Shown: positions 53,065 through 62,899, numbered from the stretch's first letter. The stretch is DNA of 64,000 nt from an uncultured Flavobacteriaceae bacterium (GCA_937944485.1 CALDYU010000005.1:451998-515997); one strand, 5' to 3'. Program-made: numbers and translations. Notes: generated by a model from the letters alone, not told the origin.

Positions 53065-54537
53065 TTAGAACTTAAATGTTAACCCACTATATACACCTAC
53101 CGAAAAAGGTTGAAAAGTGCCTTCAGTCTCAGAAAAGGTATTAAGTTGGTATTTAAACATAGGTTCTACATTAAATTTTATTTTGGGCGAAAATTTATAA
53201 TTAATACCAAAACCAACGTTGGTACTGAAATTTACTGCGTTTACGTTATTAGCCTCGCCAACATTTGTAGTAAGATTGCCAGAAGAAAGGGAAATGGAGT
53301 TGTCTACTAAAAATAAAGAACTAACTCCGCCAATCACATTAAAGCCAATTCGTTTATCAATCAGAGCATACTTCAATTCTACAGGGACTTCGATATAGCC
53401 AAGCTGTTGTTGCATACTTCCATTTCTATTGGGAGTAGTTGCAGAAATTTCTGAAGTATTTAAAAAAGGATTTTGATTTAAGGCTTGAATCGCATTATTG
53501 GTAGTACTGCTAACTATAAGGTTGCTTGCGGTAAGCGCAAAATCAATGTTCGCTATACGTGTGTCTGCAGCAGGATTCAGTGAAGATGAAAACTCAATAT
53601 CGTCGGTATTGTAGCCGTAGTCTACTTTGTGGATTCCTGAACGAATACTTAGTTTTTTATTTACTTCATATGCTACTGATAAGCCATAACTTAAATTTAT
53701 ATCACCCGACTTTGCATTCGGTACAAATATGGAATGTACAGGAGAACCTTGTCCCATAGCATCATAATAAACGGGTGCAATACTGGGGCCGGCTGACCAT
53801 CTACCACTTTGGTTTTCCGCTAATGTTTCTTTTGATTCTTTTTCAGCAATGACATCATAGATAGATTTCTTAGTTGTATCTGTGCTACTGTTAGTGTTTT
53901 TTTCTTCATTTTGCACCAGAACGCTTTCTTCTTCTAAGGTATTTATTTCGGAACTTAAAGAGGTTTTATTTTTTTCTTTCTCAGCAGCAACTACCACATT
54001 GTTACCGTTATGAGGTATGGAGGAAGGAGTCAATTTTGTGGTGACATTATTTTCCTGATCAATAGTATTTTTTGGTGCTGCTTTGCTTTGGGCTAATGAT
54101 ACGGCGCTGTTCAAAGAGTTATTAGCATTATTAGAAGGCGAAGTATTTTGTGCTTTAGAACTTGATTCCGCTCCCTTGATAATTTGATGCTCCTCGATTA
54201 CAACTTCATTTTTGTTCGGTGCTACAGCCTTTTCAAATGTATTTTTTGAGGGTACAATTTCTTGATTTTTTTCTGAATTCTTGATATTAGAATCACCCTT
54301 AGTTGAGACAGATGTGTTGATACTTGTTTGTTCATTTTGAAACGAATTATAGATAAAAAATCCAAGTAGTAATACTGCAGCGACACCGCCCAACTTCCAC
54401 CAAATAGGAACTATAAGACGTCTCTTTTTCTTTTTGTCTAGCGATGTTTCTATGGCTTGCCACACTTTATCGTCTGGCAGCTCTGAGAAATTATTCAATT
54501 TCTCTTGAAACAATTTGTCAAGGTTTTTTTTGCTCAT
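53065..54537 (-). CDS. Membrane anti-sigma-like protein fused to an outer-membrane beta-barrel
   Basis: A 490-residue protein. The N-terminus is cytoplasmic and charged (KKNLDKLFQEKLNNFSELPDDKVWQAIE), then one membrane helix at about residues 45-65 (WWKLGGVAAVLLLGFFIY), a long Ser/Asn-rich linker (65-230), and a C-terminal domain with beta-barrel-like strands ending in SVGVYSGLTFKF. The W-x-x-I N-terminal helix is typical of anti-sigma domains in this class, and it follows an ECF sigma gene after 25 bases. The fusion of barrel and anti-sigma part is a Bacteroidota pattern; the signal it senses is unknown. Confidence 0.8.
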   Translation of the reverse strand: MSKKNLDKLFQEKLNNFSELPDDKVWQAIETSLDKKKKRRLIVPIWWKLGGVAAVLLLGFFIYNSFQNEQTSINTSVSTKGDSNIKNSEKNQEIVPSKNTFEKAVAPNKNEVVIEEHQIIKGAESSSKAQNTSPSNNANNSLNSAVSLAQSKAAPKNTIDQENNVTTKLTPSSIPHNGNNVVVAAEKEKNKTSLSSEINTLEEESVLVQNEEKNTNSSTDTTKKSIYDVIAEKESKETLAENQSGRWSAGPSIAPVYYDAMGQGSPVHSIFVPNAKSGDINLSYGLSVAYEVNKKLSIRSGIHKVDYGYNTDDIEFSSSLNPAADTRIANIDFALTASNLIVSSTTNNAIQALNQNPFLNTSEISATTPNRNGSMQQQLGYIEVPVELKYALIDKRIGFNVIGGVSSLFLVDNSISLSSGNLTTNVGEANNVNAVNFSTNVGFGINYKFSPKIKFNVEPMFKYQLNTFSETEGTFQPFSVGVYSGLTFKF

Positions 54538-54562
54538 TTTGAGATATTATTTTTTTCATCGG

Positions 54563-55129
54563 TCATATCATTCCTTCAATAAAAAATAAAATAAATCCGA
54601 TGATGGCTTTGTTTTGTTCAGTTTCAATTTTTTCTTTTAAAATCATTCTAGCTCGTGCTAGATTTGATTTTGAAGTTCCGGTAGAGGTTCCTAATTGCTC
54701 ACTTATTTCTTTATGAGAATATCCATCTAAAACATACATATTAAATGTCAATCGATATTTATTAGGCAACTCTTGAACATATTGTAATAAGGTTTGAAGA
54801 TTAAGAGCTGTATATGCTGAATCAATCTCTATTTCTTCAGTAACATTTTCATTAACCACGTTTAAGTGTTCTTCTTTTCTATATTTTTGCAAGGCCGTAT
54901 TCACAGTGATTCGTTTCATCCACCCTTCGAAAGAACCTTTGCCTTTAAACTGACCAATTTTATCATAAATAGTTATAAAACTATCATGAAGGTTATCCTC
55001 TGCCTGCGTTTTGTTGCGCGAATACTTGAGGCAAATGCCAAACAAAATAGAAGCATATTTTCTATAAAGTTGGGCCTGCGCCTTGCGATCTCCTTTTTTG
55101 CAATAGTCTATAAGCTCTTCTAGACTCAA
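54563..55129 (-). CDS. ECF RNA polymerase sigma factor
   Basis: A 188-residue sigma factor. Region 2: LYRKYASILFGICLKYSRNKTQAEDNLHDSFITIY and SFEGWMKRITVNTALQKYRK; region 4: LPNKYRLTFNMYVLDGYSHKEISEQLGTSTGTSKSNLARARMIL. It heads a minus-strand pair with the anti-sigma/barrel protein 25 bases downstream, implying control by it at the membrane. Confidence 0.93.
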   Translation of the reverse strand: MSLEELIDYCKKGDRKAQAQLYRKYASILFGICLKYSRNKTQAEDNLHDSFITIYDKIGQFKGKGSFEGWMKRITVNTALQKYRKEEHLNVVNENVTEEIEIDSAYTALNLQTLLQYVQELPNKYRLTFNMYVLDGYSHKEISEQLGTSTGTSKSNLARARMILKEKIETEQNKAIIGFILFFIEGMI

Positions 55130-55164
55130 AAAATTGTTGGTTAGATTAATAGAATAACTGGCGG

Positions 55165-55578
55165 CTAATTAACAGGTACTTCTACTTCAAAATATTCTTG
55201 GTTTCCGTCTTCATCTTGTCCATGCCAAAATCGAAAAACGTAGGTTTGAGCGTGAATGACTCTAAAATTAAAAGTCCTCGACTCTTGTTCAATAGCTTCT
55301 GTACATGCTTCGGCATCTGTTCGTTTTGTGCCTATTACCACAACATTACGAGTAGTCAGATCATGAGGAGTGACATCAAATCCTCCAAAACTAGTACATC
55401 CATCGGGTCTGTTGAAGGTAACACGAATTTCGTAGGTTTCATTTAACTCAAATGAATCTGGCAGTTCTGCACTTTCTATTTGAAGCGGCACATAATAAAA
55501 ATTAGGACCATCATCTTTAATGCACGAACTTAAGGTCAGCATTAGCGCAAATACAATGAAAAATAATTTCTTCATCAA
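55165..55578 (-). CDS. Small hypothetical lipoprotein
   Basis: A 137-residue predicted lipoprotein: MKKLFFIVFALMLTLSSC, lipobox Cys at about residue 19. The mature part is beta-rich (YVPLQIESAELPDSFELNETYEIRVTFNRPDGCTSFGGFDV) and carries two cysteines that could form a disulphide. No family is recognised. It precedes the sigma-factor gene on the same strand with a 35-base gap. Confidence 0.8.
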   Translation of the reverse strand: MMKKLFFIVFALMLTLSSCIKDDGPNFYYVPLQIESAELPDSFELNETYEIRVTFNRPDGCTSFGGFDVTPHDLTTRNVVVIGTKRTDAEACTEAIEQESRTFNFRVIHAQTYVFRFWHGQDEDGNQEYFEVEVPVN

Positions 55579-55648
55579 CTAACAATTTTGCTAATTAGAT
55601 GTAAATTAAACGCAAAGGTTGCGTTTATCAAAGAAAATATGAGCGGTT

Positions 55649-56653
55649 TTAGGCTACAGTTTGTATAGCTTCACGAATTTTAGTGTCTAGTTCTTCAAAA
55701 AGTTCAGGGTTGTCAAGCAATAAATTTTTAACACCGTCTCTACCTTGGCCTAATTTAGTATCACCATAACTAAACCATGAACCGCTTTTCTTTATGATTT
55801 CATACTCAACACCAAGATCAATAATTTCACCAACTTTAGAAATGCCTTCGCCGTACATAATGTCAAACTCCGTAGTTCTAAATGGAGGAGCAACCTTATT
55901 CTTAACAACTTTAACTCGAGTTTTATTACCCATTACAGCACCGTCTGTATTTTTAATTTGCGTTGATCTTCGAATATCTAATCGAACAGAAGCGTAGAAC
56001 TTAAGCGCATTACCCCCAGTTGTAGTTTCTGGGTTTCCAAACATTACTCCAATTTTTTCACGCAATTGATTAATAAAGACCACGGTGCAATTAGTCTTAC
56101 TTATAGAACCTGTTAATTTTCGTAAGGCTTGTGACATAAGTCGCGCATGGAGCCCCATCTTTGAGTCTCCCATTTCACCTTCAATTTCGCTTTTAGGTGT
56201 TAATGCAGCAACAGAATCAATAATTACAATATCAATCGCACCAGAACGAATAAGATTATCAGCAATCTCTAAAGCTTGCTCTCCATTATCAGGTTGTGAA
56301 ATGATAAGATTGTCAATATCAACCCCTAAATTTTCAGCATAAAAACGATCAAATGCATGTTCTGCGTCTATGAAAGCGGCAATACCTCCCTGTTTTTGAG
56401 TTTCCGCGATAGCATGTAGCGTAAGCGTTGTTTTACCTGATGATTCAGGGCCGTAAATTTCTACCACTCTACCTCTAGGATAGCCGCCTACACCTAGTGC
56501 GATATCTAGTCCCAATGAGCCTGAAGGAATTACTTCAACATCTTCGATAACGCGGTCTCCCATTTTCATGACAGCACCTTTACCATAGGTTTTATCTAAT
56601 TTGTCAAGGGTTAATTTGAGAGCTTTTAACTTTGCATCTTTTTCAGAACTCAT
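55649..56653 (-). CDS. recA: Recombinase A
   Basis: A 334-residue RecA. Walker A is GPESSGKTT, Walker B VIIDSV, followed by [36 protein letters not shown]. It coats single-stranded DNA, drives strand exchange and activates LexA cleavage. It is also the partner DprA would load during transformation, but the dprA in this window is interrupted. No clear -7 motif is seen before its start. Confidence 0.98.
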   Translation of the reverse strand: MSSEKDAKLKALKLTLDKLDKTYGKGAVMKMGDRVIEDVEVIPSGSLGLDIALGVGGYPRGRVVEIYGPESSGKTTLTLHAIAETQKQGGIAAFIDAEHAFDRFYAENLGVDIDNLIISQPDNGEQALEIADNLIRSGAIDIVIIDSVAALTPKSEIEGEMGDSKMGLHARLMSQALRKLTGSISKTNCTVVFINQLREKIGVMFGNPETTTGGNALKFYASVRLDIRRSTQIKNTDGAVMGNKTRVKVVKNKVAPPFRTTEFDIMYGEGISKVGEIIDLGVEYEIIKKSGSWFSYGDTKLGQGRDGVKNLLLDNPELFEELDTKIREAIQTVA

Positions 56654-57035
56654 ACTTTTCTTATTTAAGGGAAGGCTAAATTACTATTTCTTTTTGCATA
56701 TAGCAATCTGCCACGCAACCTTTTTAAGAAAGTCGCATCTAGTTTAAAAAGTATTAAAACTAACTCAAAAAATTACTATTGTTTTGAACGGCAATAGGCA
56801 ACGATGGCCACTTTCTTTTAGGTATTTCTGAAACTGCTATGAAGAAGAGAAAAATGGAATGGCCGATGAAGAGTCTCGATTTTCGAGGCTCTTTTTTTAT
56901 TTATACCGCACTTGTTTCAGCAGGGCTCCTCCTAAAATCTTCATTTTAGTTTTAGAAGTGAATCCTTGACCTAGCAAACTCCTATTAAATTATTATTATT
57001 TTTGCCGTTCTATTAACTTAAACTATTGGTATAGC
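56654..57035. other. Intergenic region with an orphan terminator
   Basis: About 380 bases between recA and trhO. No gene is supportable, but a strong plus-strand terminator lies at 56870-56899 with no plus-strand gene upstream, suggesting a small RNA starting near 56770. Confidence 0.5.
56870..56899 (+). terminator. Orphan Rho-independent terminator
   Basis: Arms AGAGTCTCGA / TCGAGGCTCT (10 bp, one G-U), loop TTT, then seven T's. No annotated gene precedes it on this strand. Confidence 0.8.
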
Positions 57036-58067
57036 ATGCAACTGTACAATACACTAAGTGCCAAAGAAAGAGCCTCGCTCATAAAAGAAGCGGGAAAAGA
57101 GCGCCTTACGATTTCTTTCTACAAATATGCACGAATCGGCAACATCTCCATTTTCAGAAATCATTTATTTATTCATTGGAACGAACTCGATGTGCTAGGG
57201 CGCATCTATGTAGCTCATGAGGGTATTAATGCGCAACTATCCGTTCCTGCTGAAAATTTTGAAGAGTTTAAAAAACATTTAGATGGCATCTCTTTTTTAA
57301 AAAATGTTCGACTGAATATAGCCATTGAACAAGATAATTTGTCTTTTTTAAAGCTTAAAGTGAAAGTTCGGAATAAAATTGTGGCTGATGGTTTGAATGA
57401 TAATACTTTTGATGTTACCAATAAAGGAATACACGTAGATGCCGAGCAATTCAACAAATTAATTGAAGATCCGGATACCGTTTTGGTTGATATGAGAAAT
57501 CACTATGAGAGTGAAATAGGTCATTTTAAAAATGCCGTAACTCCAGATGTTGATACATTTCGTGATTCGCTAGATATCATAGAAAAAGATTTGCAGAATC
57601 ATAAAGAAGATAAAAAACTGGTGATGTATTGTACGGGGGGCATACGCTGTGAGAAAGCAAGTGCTTATTATAAACACAAAGGATTTAAGCAAGTATATCA
57701 GTTAGAAGGAGGAATAATAGAATACGCCAGACAAGTTAAAAAACAAAACCTTGAGAATAAGTTTAAAGGGAAGAATTTCGTTTTTGATCATCGTCGTAGC
57801 GAGCGCATTTCGAATGATGTTATTGCAAATTGTCATCAATGTGGCCAAGCTTGTGACACCCATGAAAATTGTGCTAATGAAGCCTGCCATCTTTTATTTA
57901 TTCAATGTGAAGAATGTGCTATGAAAATGGACAACTGTTGCTCTGTAGCATGTCAAGAGGTGTATAACCTTCCGTATGAAGAACAAAAATTACTTCGAAG
58001 AGGAAAAGAGGTAAGTAATAAAATTTTCAAAAAGGGTCGTTCAGAAGTTTTAAAGTACAAACGATAA
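57036..58067 (+). CDS. trhO: tRNA uridine(34) hydroxylase (rhodanese-type)
   Basis: A 343-residue YceA/TrhO protein. An N-terminal acylphosphatase-like domain (HEGINAQLSVPAENFEEF) is followed by a rhodanese domain with the active-site loop CTGGIRCE near residue 197. A C-terminal Cys-rich segment follows (CHQCGQACDTHENCANEACH, then CEECAMKMDNCCSVAC), likely binding zinc. TrhO hydroxylates U34 of tRNAs at the wobble position. Length fits the family. Confidence 0.92.
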   Translation: MQLYNTLSAKERASLIKEAGKERLTISFYKYARIGNISIFRNHLFIHWNELDVLGRIYVAHEGINAQLSVPAENFEEFKKHLDGISFLKNVRLNIAIEQDNLSFLKLKVKVRNKIVADGLNDNTFDVTNKGIHVDAEQFNKLIEDPDTVLVDMRNHYESEIGHFKNAVTPDVDTFRDSLDIIEKDLQNHKEDKKLVMYCTGGIRCEKASAYYKHKGFKQVYQLEGGIIEYARQVKKQNLENKFKGKNFVFDHRRSERISNDVIANCHQCGQACDTHENCANEACHLLFIQCEECAMKMDNCCSVACQEVYNLPYEEQKLLRRGKEVSNKIFKKGRSEVLKYKR

Positions 58068-58072
58068 TTTTT

Positions 58073-58315
58073 ATGGAGGCGCAACAGAAAATGAAATTGC
58101 AAAAATTCGGAGGTTTCTCAGCGCTGATAGGATTGGGCTCCATACTATGAGCACTTTTTGATTATAATTTTATCATACTTTCTTGGATAGATTATTTTGG
58201 AAATTTTATCGCCTGGATTTTTAGAATAGGATTAATTATTCTTGGACTAATTCTTTATTTCAAGTATGACCTTGATGACGTGGAAATAAATTTTCATGAC
58301 GATGACGATGATTAA
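58073..58315 (+). pseudogene. Small membrane protein gene with an internal TGA
   Basis: From ATG 58073 the frame runs 80 codons to TAA 58313, but codon 26 is TGA (58148-58150). Around it the protein reads MEAQQKMKLQKFGGFSALIGLGSIL-*-ALFDYN, then IDYFGNFIAWIFRIGLIILGLILYFKYDL and an Asp-rich tail: two membrane segments with a normal small-protein layout. A TGG-to-TGA change is the simplest explanation. It starts 5 bases after trhO. Readthrough or sequencing error are alternatives. Confidence 0.55.
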
Positions 58316-58510
58316 CGAATTAAAGCCGTACTGAAGATCAAAATTGAAATTTAATGACAAGCTGACAAGCTTTACGGCATATCTCACACTTTCTTGCCAC
58401 CACAAATTGTACTATCTTTACTTTCAAGTTTAGTATGAACCTTTTTTGGAATAATTTCATCGATTCCGCTTACTTTAATGATGTTTTTATACCAAATCAA
58501 TATATAAAAT

Positions 58511-59761
58511 ATGGGTTGTAGCAGTTGTTCGACTGGTAAAGACGGACAACCACGTGGATGCAAAAATAACGGCACCTGTGGTACCGATGGTTGTAATAAA
58601 TTAACAGTTTTTGATTGGCTTTCTAACATGTCACTTCCGAATGGTGAGAAACCTTTCGATTGTGTTGAGGTTCGCTTTAAAAATAGTAGAAAAGAGTTTT
58701 TTAGAAACTCTGAAAACCTTTCCTTGTCAATTGGCGATGTCGTAGCCACCCAAACAACATCTGGCCATGATGTTGGTATGGTAACACTTACAGGAGAATT
58801 GGTAAAGGTGCAAATGAAGCGAAAAAAAGTAGACTTCAAAGATCCTGAACTTCCGAAACTATATCGAAAAGCATCGCAAAAAGACATTGACATTTGGCAA
58901 AAAAGTCGTGATCGTGAAGAAGAAATTAAAAAACGAGCAAGAGAGATTGCAATTATTTTAAAATTGCAAATGAAAATCTCTGATGTAGAATTTCAAGGAG
59001 ATGGCTCGAAAGCAACTTTTTACTACACGGCTGATGAACGCGTAGATTTTCGCCAGCTAATTAAAGATATGGCGAAAGCCTTTGGCATTCGTATTGAAAT
59101 GCGGCAAATTGGTTATCGCCAAGAAGCGCAACGTTTGGGTGGAATTGGATCTTGTGGGAGAGAGCTTTGCTGTTCTACTTGGCTAACTGATTTTAGATCA
59201 GTAAGTACTTCTGCCGCTCGTTATCAGCAATTGTCTTTGAATCCTCAGAAATTGGCAGGGCAATGTGGAAAACTTAAATGTTGTTTGAATTATGAGTTAG
59301 ATGTTTATCTAGATGCACTTAAAGATTTTCCATCTCAAGATACCAAGCTTCAAACGGAAAAAGGATTGGCATTTTGCCAGAAAACAGATATTTTTAAAGC
59401 AACACTTTGGTTTTCGTATAAAGATGATCCATCTAATTGGCATGTATTATCTTCAGAACAGGTCAAAGAAATAATTGCAAAAAACAAAAAGAAAGAAAAA
59501 GTAGCGAGCTTAGAAGAGTATGCTGTTGAGAATCTAGTAGAAATTGAAGAGCGTGTAGTTTTTGAAAACGTGGTTGGGCAAGATAGTCTTACACGCTTTG
59601 ATAAACCAAAACGGAATAAAAATAACCGTAATAGAAATCGTAATAAAAAGCGAAAGAATACAAGTGAAAACGGTCAAAAACGGAATCGAAACAAACAAAA
59701 CAACCAACAAGGTGGTAACAAAAATAGGAATAGGTCAAAAAAGCGTCCGAAAAATGCTTAA
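58511..59761 (+). CDS. ricT: PSP1-domain protein RicT
   Basis: A 416-residue protein of the PSP1/RicT family. The N-terminal Cys-rich head (MGCSSCSTGKDGQPRGC, then CGTDGC) is followed by the PSP1 domain with the conserved GGIGSCGRELCCSTWL and LAGQCGKLKCCLNYE cysteine pairs. The C-terminal 60 residues are Lys/Asn/Arg-rich and likely disordered. In Bacillus RicT binds an iron-sulphur cluster and aids RNase Y control; the role here is uncertain. It overlaps gldH by 8 bases. Confidence 0.88.
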   Translation: MGCSSCSTGKDGQPRGCKNNGTCGTDGCNKLTVFDWLSNMSLPNGEKPFDCVEVRFKNSRKEFFRNSENLSLSIGDVVATQTTSGHDVGMVTLTGELVKVQMKRKKVDFKDPELPKLYRKASQKDIDIWQKSRDREEEIKKRAREIAIILKLQMKISDVEFQGDGSKATFYYTADERVDFRQLIKDMAKAFGIRIEMRQIGYRQEAQRLGGIGSCGRELCCSTWLTDFRSVSTSAARYQQLSLNPQKLAGQCGKLKCCLNYELDVYLDALKDFPSQDTKLQTEKGLAFCQKTDIFKATLWFSYKDDPSNWHVLSSEQVKEIIAKNKKKEKVASLEEYAVENLVEIEERVVFENVVGQDSLTRFDKPKRNKNNRNRNRNKKRKNTSENGQKRNRNKQNNQQGGNKNRNRSKKRPKNA

Positions 59762-60236
59762 GCACTTATTTTTTTCAGGGATTATTATTCTTGCAATTTC
59801 TTGTTCTAATGCTATTGTTAAGTCAGAATTCAAGTCAACTGATGGTGGGGTTTGGGCTAAGAATGAAGCAATTGATTTTAGTTTTTCTGAAATAGATACC
59901 CTTCAAAAACATGATATGTTCCTTCACATTAGAAATGACAATTCATTTCCTTACAGCAACTTATTTTTGATAGCAGATTTGAAGTATCCGAATGGAGCAT
60001 CAGTAACCGATACCTTAGAATATGAAATGGCGCTACCTGATGGCACTTGGTTAGGTACAGGTTATGGAGGAGTAAAAGAGAATAAATTGTGGTATAAACA
60101 GAACATCGTTTTTCCTACTTCTGGCGTATATACTTTGAATGTTTCTCATGCCATGCGAAAAAATGGCAATGTCAATGGCGTTCAAAATTTAGAAGGAATT
60201 CTTGATGTAGGATTCGAAATTGTAAAAAGTAAATAG
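59754..60236 (+). CDS. gldH: Gliding motility lipoprotein GldH
   Basis: A 160-residue lipoprotein from MLKHLFFSGIIILAISC (lipobox Cys 17). The mature beta-rich part, with DTLQKHDMFLHIRNDNSFPYSNLFLI and LPDGTWLGTGYGG, matches GldH, needed for gliding and T9SS function in Flavobacterium. The long frame from 59562 is in another frame through ricT and is not used. GldH here sits between ricT and a PBP1A gene, a conserved order. Confidence 0.9.
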   Translation: MLKHLFFSGIIILAISCSNAIVKSEFKSTDGGVWAKNEAIDFSFSEIDTLQKHDMFLHIRNDNSFPYSNLFLIADLKYPNGASVTDTLEYEMALPDGTWLGTGYGGVKENKLWYKQNIVFPTSGVYTLNVSHAMRKNGNVNGVQNLEGILDVGFEIVKSK

Positions 60237-60240
60237 CAAT

Positions 60241-62577
60241 ATGATGGCAAAAGCCGCAAAGAAAAAATCATCTTTTTCTAAGTTTGTCAAATGGTTCTGG
60301 ATATTATTTTTAATCGGAATTCTTTCCATAGCACTTCTTTTTTTATCAGCTTCATGGGGTTGGTTAGGACCTTTGCCGAGTTATGAATCATTAGAGAATC
60401 CACAAACTAACTTAGCTTCTCAAATTATTTCTTCAGATGATGAATTACTAGGTAAATTTTACTTAGACGATAACCGTACTGATGTTAGCTATGAAGATTT
60501 ACCTCAGAATTTAATTGATGCATTGATTGCTAGTGAAGATATTCGTTTCTACGACCATTCAGGCATTGATGCACGAGGCACTTTAAGAGCTTTAGCTTTT
60601 TTAGGAAAAAGAGGAGGTGCTAGTACAATTACCCAGCAATTGGCGCGTCAAATATATGTGGGGCCGCGATCAAGAAATCTTTTTGAAACCATCAAGCAGA
60701 AGGCTAAAGAATGGGTTATTGCCACGCAGTTAGAAAGAAGATATACCAAAGAAGAAATCATGACGATGTATTTGAACATTTATGATTTCGGAAATAATGC
60801 AGATGGTATTCGTTCAGCAGCACGAATATATTTTGGCAAAGAACCAAAGCAATTAAAAATAGAAGAGTCTGCCATGTTGGTGGGCATGTTACAAAATTCA
60901 TCGCTGTTCAACCCTTTAAGAAGAGAAGAACGTACTTGGAAAAAAAGAAATTTAGTTTTTCGTCAGTTAGCGCGATATGAATATATCGATGAGGCTGAAA
61001 AAGACTCTCTTCAGAAACTCCCTTTGGATTTAAATTATACACCGGAATCACATCGTCATGGTATTGCCACTTATTTTAGAATGAATGTACAGCGATTTAT
61101 GAATCGATGGATAGCAAAAAACCCTAAACCAGCATTAGAAGGAGAAAGCGATACTTGGAACTTGTATTTAGACGGATTGAAAATATACACCACTATTGAT
61201 TCAAGAATGCAAGCGAATGCAGAAGCTGCTGTAGAAGCGCATATGAAGAATTTGCAGGCAGAATTTTTCAATCAAAATACGCCTGATCGTAACAAAACAG
61301 CTCCGTTTCTTGATTTAGAGAAAGAAGAGATTGATAAAATTATGGAACGCGCCATGAAATCTTCTGATCGCTGGCGCCAAATGAAAAAAGAGGGTAAAGA
61401 AGAAAAAGAAATTCGAGCTTCGTTTACTAAAAAACGGGAAATGTCGGTTTTCGACTGGAACAGCGAAACACGAGAAAGAGATACGGTAATGACTCCTTTA
61501 GATTCCATACGGTATTACAAAACTTTTTTGCGAGCCGCTATGATGTCAATGGAGCCTCAAACTGGCCACGTTAAAGCTTGGGTAGGAGGTGTTGATTACA
61601 AACATTTTCAATATGACCATGTGATGCAAGGAGCTCGACAAGCAGGTTCTACTTTTAAACCATTTGTCTATGCAGCAGCTATTGATCAACTGCGGATGTC
61701 GCCTTGTGACACCTTGCCAGATACCCAGTACTGTATTGAGGCATTCGCGCATGGAAATGTAGAACCATGGTGCCCTAAAAATTCAAACGGAAAGTATTCA
61801 GGGCGGGCATATACTTTAAAAAATGCCTTGGCTAATTCTATGAATACAGTCACCGCACAGTTGATGGATAAGGTTGGCCCGAAAGCAGTAGTTTCTATTG
61901 CGAAAAACGCTGGAATATCTCGTGAAATACTTGAAGTACCTTCAATAGCTCTAGGCACCGTTGATATGAATGTTCATGAAATGGTTGGTGCTTATGGCAC
62001 TTTCGTCAATCAAGGGGTATATGTTAAGCCAGTGACAGTGACGCGCGTCGAAGATAAAAACGGCACTGTACTTTATGAATATGTGCCCGAAACCAAAGAT
62101 GTTTTAAGTAAAGAAGTGTCTTACACCATGTTGAATTTAATGCAGGGCGTTACAGAAGGAGGTTCCGGAACCCGGCTGAGGCATAAGCACCAGAAGAATA
62201 CCACGGTTTATAAAGAAATCATTACGGGATATCCCTATGAGTTTAAAAACCCAATAGCAGGTAAAACCGGTACAACTCAAAATCAAAGTGATGGATGGTT
62301 TATGGGTATGGTACCTAACTTGGTTACTGGCGTATGGGTTGGTGGTGAAGAACGAGCCGCTCATTTTAAAAGTATAACCTATGGCCAGGGTGCTGCGATG
62401 GCATTGCCGATATGGGGAGTGTATATGAAGAAGAATTACGAGAATAAAGATCTGGATATATCAGATGCTGACTTTCCGAAACCTAGTGGTTTGTCTATTG
62501 AATTAGATTGTAATAAAATTAAAGAAGCCGCAGCAGAAGATCTTGATTCCGAAGATGATTTAGACTTGGGCTTTTAG
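60241..62577 (+). CDS. Penicillin-binding protein 1A (bifunctional transglycosylase/transpeptidase)
   Basis: A 778-residue class A PBP: short cytoplasmic tail, one membrane helix (about 20-40), a glycosyltransferase domain with catalytic Glu99 in ASEDIRFYDHSGID and GGASTITQQLARQ, and a transpeptidase domain with S470-TFK (AGSTFKPF), SMN at 533-535 and KTGT at 675-678. It polymerises glycan strands and cross-links peptides in the periplasm. It starts 4 bases after gldH, so it is co-transcribed with it. Confidence 0.96.
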   Translation: MMAKAAKKKSSFSKFVKWFWILFLIGILSIALLFLSASWGWLGPLPSYESLENPQTNLASQIISSDDELLGKFYLDDNRTDVSYEDLPQNLIDALIASEDIRFYDHSGIDARGTLRALAFLGKRGGASTITQQLARQIYVGPRSRNLFETIKQKAKEWVIATQLERRYTKEEIMTMYLNIYDFGNNADGIRSAARIYFGKEPKQLKIEESAMLVGMLQNSSLFNPLRREERTWKKRNLVFRQLARYEYIDEAEKDSLQKLPLDLNYTPESHRHGIATYFRMNVQRFMNRWIAKNPKPALEGESDTWNLYLDGLKIYTTIDSRMQANAEAAVEAHMKNLQAEFFNQNTPDRNKTAPFLDLEKEEIDKIMERAMKSSDRWRQMKKEGKEEKEIRASFTKKREMSVFDWNSETRERDTVMTPLDSIRYYKTFLRAAMMSMEPQTGHVKAWVGGVDYKHFQYDHVMQGARQAGSTFKPFVYAAAIDQLRMSPCDTLPDTQYCIEAFAHGNVEPWCPKNSNGKYSGRAYTLKNALANSMNTVTAQLMDKVGPKAVVSIAKNAGISREILEVPSIALGTVDMNVHEMVGAYGTFVNQGVYVKPVTVTRVEDKNGTVLYEYVPETKDVLSKEVSYTMLNLMQGVTEGGSGTRLRHKHQKNTTVYKEIITGYPYEFKNPIAGKTGTTQNQSDGWFMGMVPNLVTGVWVGGEERAAHFKSITYGQGAAMALPIWGVYMKKNYENKDLDISDADFPKPSGLSIELDCNKIKEAAAEDLDSEDDLDLGF

Positions 62578-62770
62578 CAATTAGCTACTTTTTTTGTGCA
62601 GTTCATCGAAAAAATCAACATCTTGTATTTTTTACAACAGTATCTTATGACTTCGCAACAATAGTTTTATCTTATTTGCGTTAAGTACTTCCTTTGTATG
62701 GTAATTGTGTAAAATTACTAACGAATAAAATTGTCCTAGACACCTATTTAGAATTTAAACCAAATCGATC
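62578..62770. other. Intergenic stretch after the PBP1A gene
   Basis: About 190 bases without a recognised gene or repeat. Contains TAAAATTG at 62726, an imperfect -7 motif. Confidence 0.4.
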
Positions 62771-62878
62771 ATGGAAGCCCAGTTAAACCGAGTAAGTACC
62801 AGAAAAAGAATTCAGGTATATCAAAATGAATTTTTTAGTGGTATTTTATTGTTGACAAGAAAGTTATTTATGTTGTAA
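62771..62878 (+). CDS. Possible 35-residue peptide gene with its own terminator
   Basis: Frame from ATG 62771, 35 residues (MEAQLNRVSTRKRIQVYQNE, then FFSGILLLTRKLFML), a basic start and hydrophobic end. It is 21 bases before a perfect terminator at 62900. Either a small peptide gene or the body of a small RNA; neither is proven. Confidence 0.35.
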   Translation: MEAQLNRVSTRKRIQVYQNEFFSGILLLTRKLFML

Positions 62879-62899
62879 ATATTTTTTAAGGATATGTAA

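Noticed and set aside
58148-58150. TGA read as selenocysteine
   Set aside because: No Sec insertion structure evident, and the position in a membrane segment fits Trp better than Sec.
58384-58893. 169-codon minus-strand frame over the start of ricT
   Set aside because: It is antisense to the conserved Cys-rich N-terminus of RicT and shows no protein-like composition or family resemblance.
59562-59753. N-terminal extension of GldH
   Set aside because: It is out of frame over the Lys/Asn-rich tail of RicT; the signal peptide and lipobox start at 59754.
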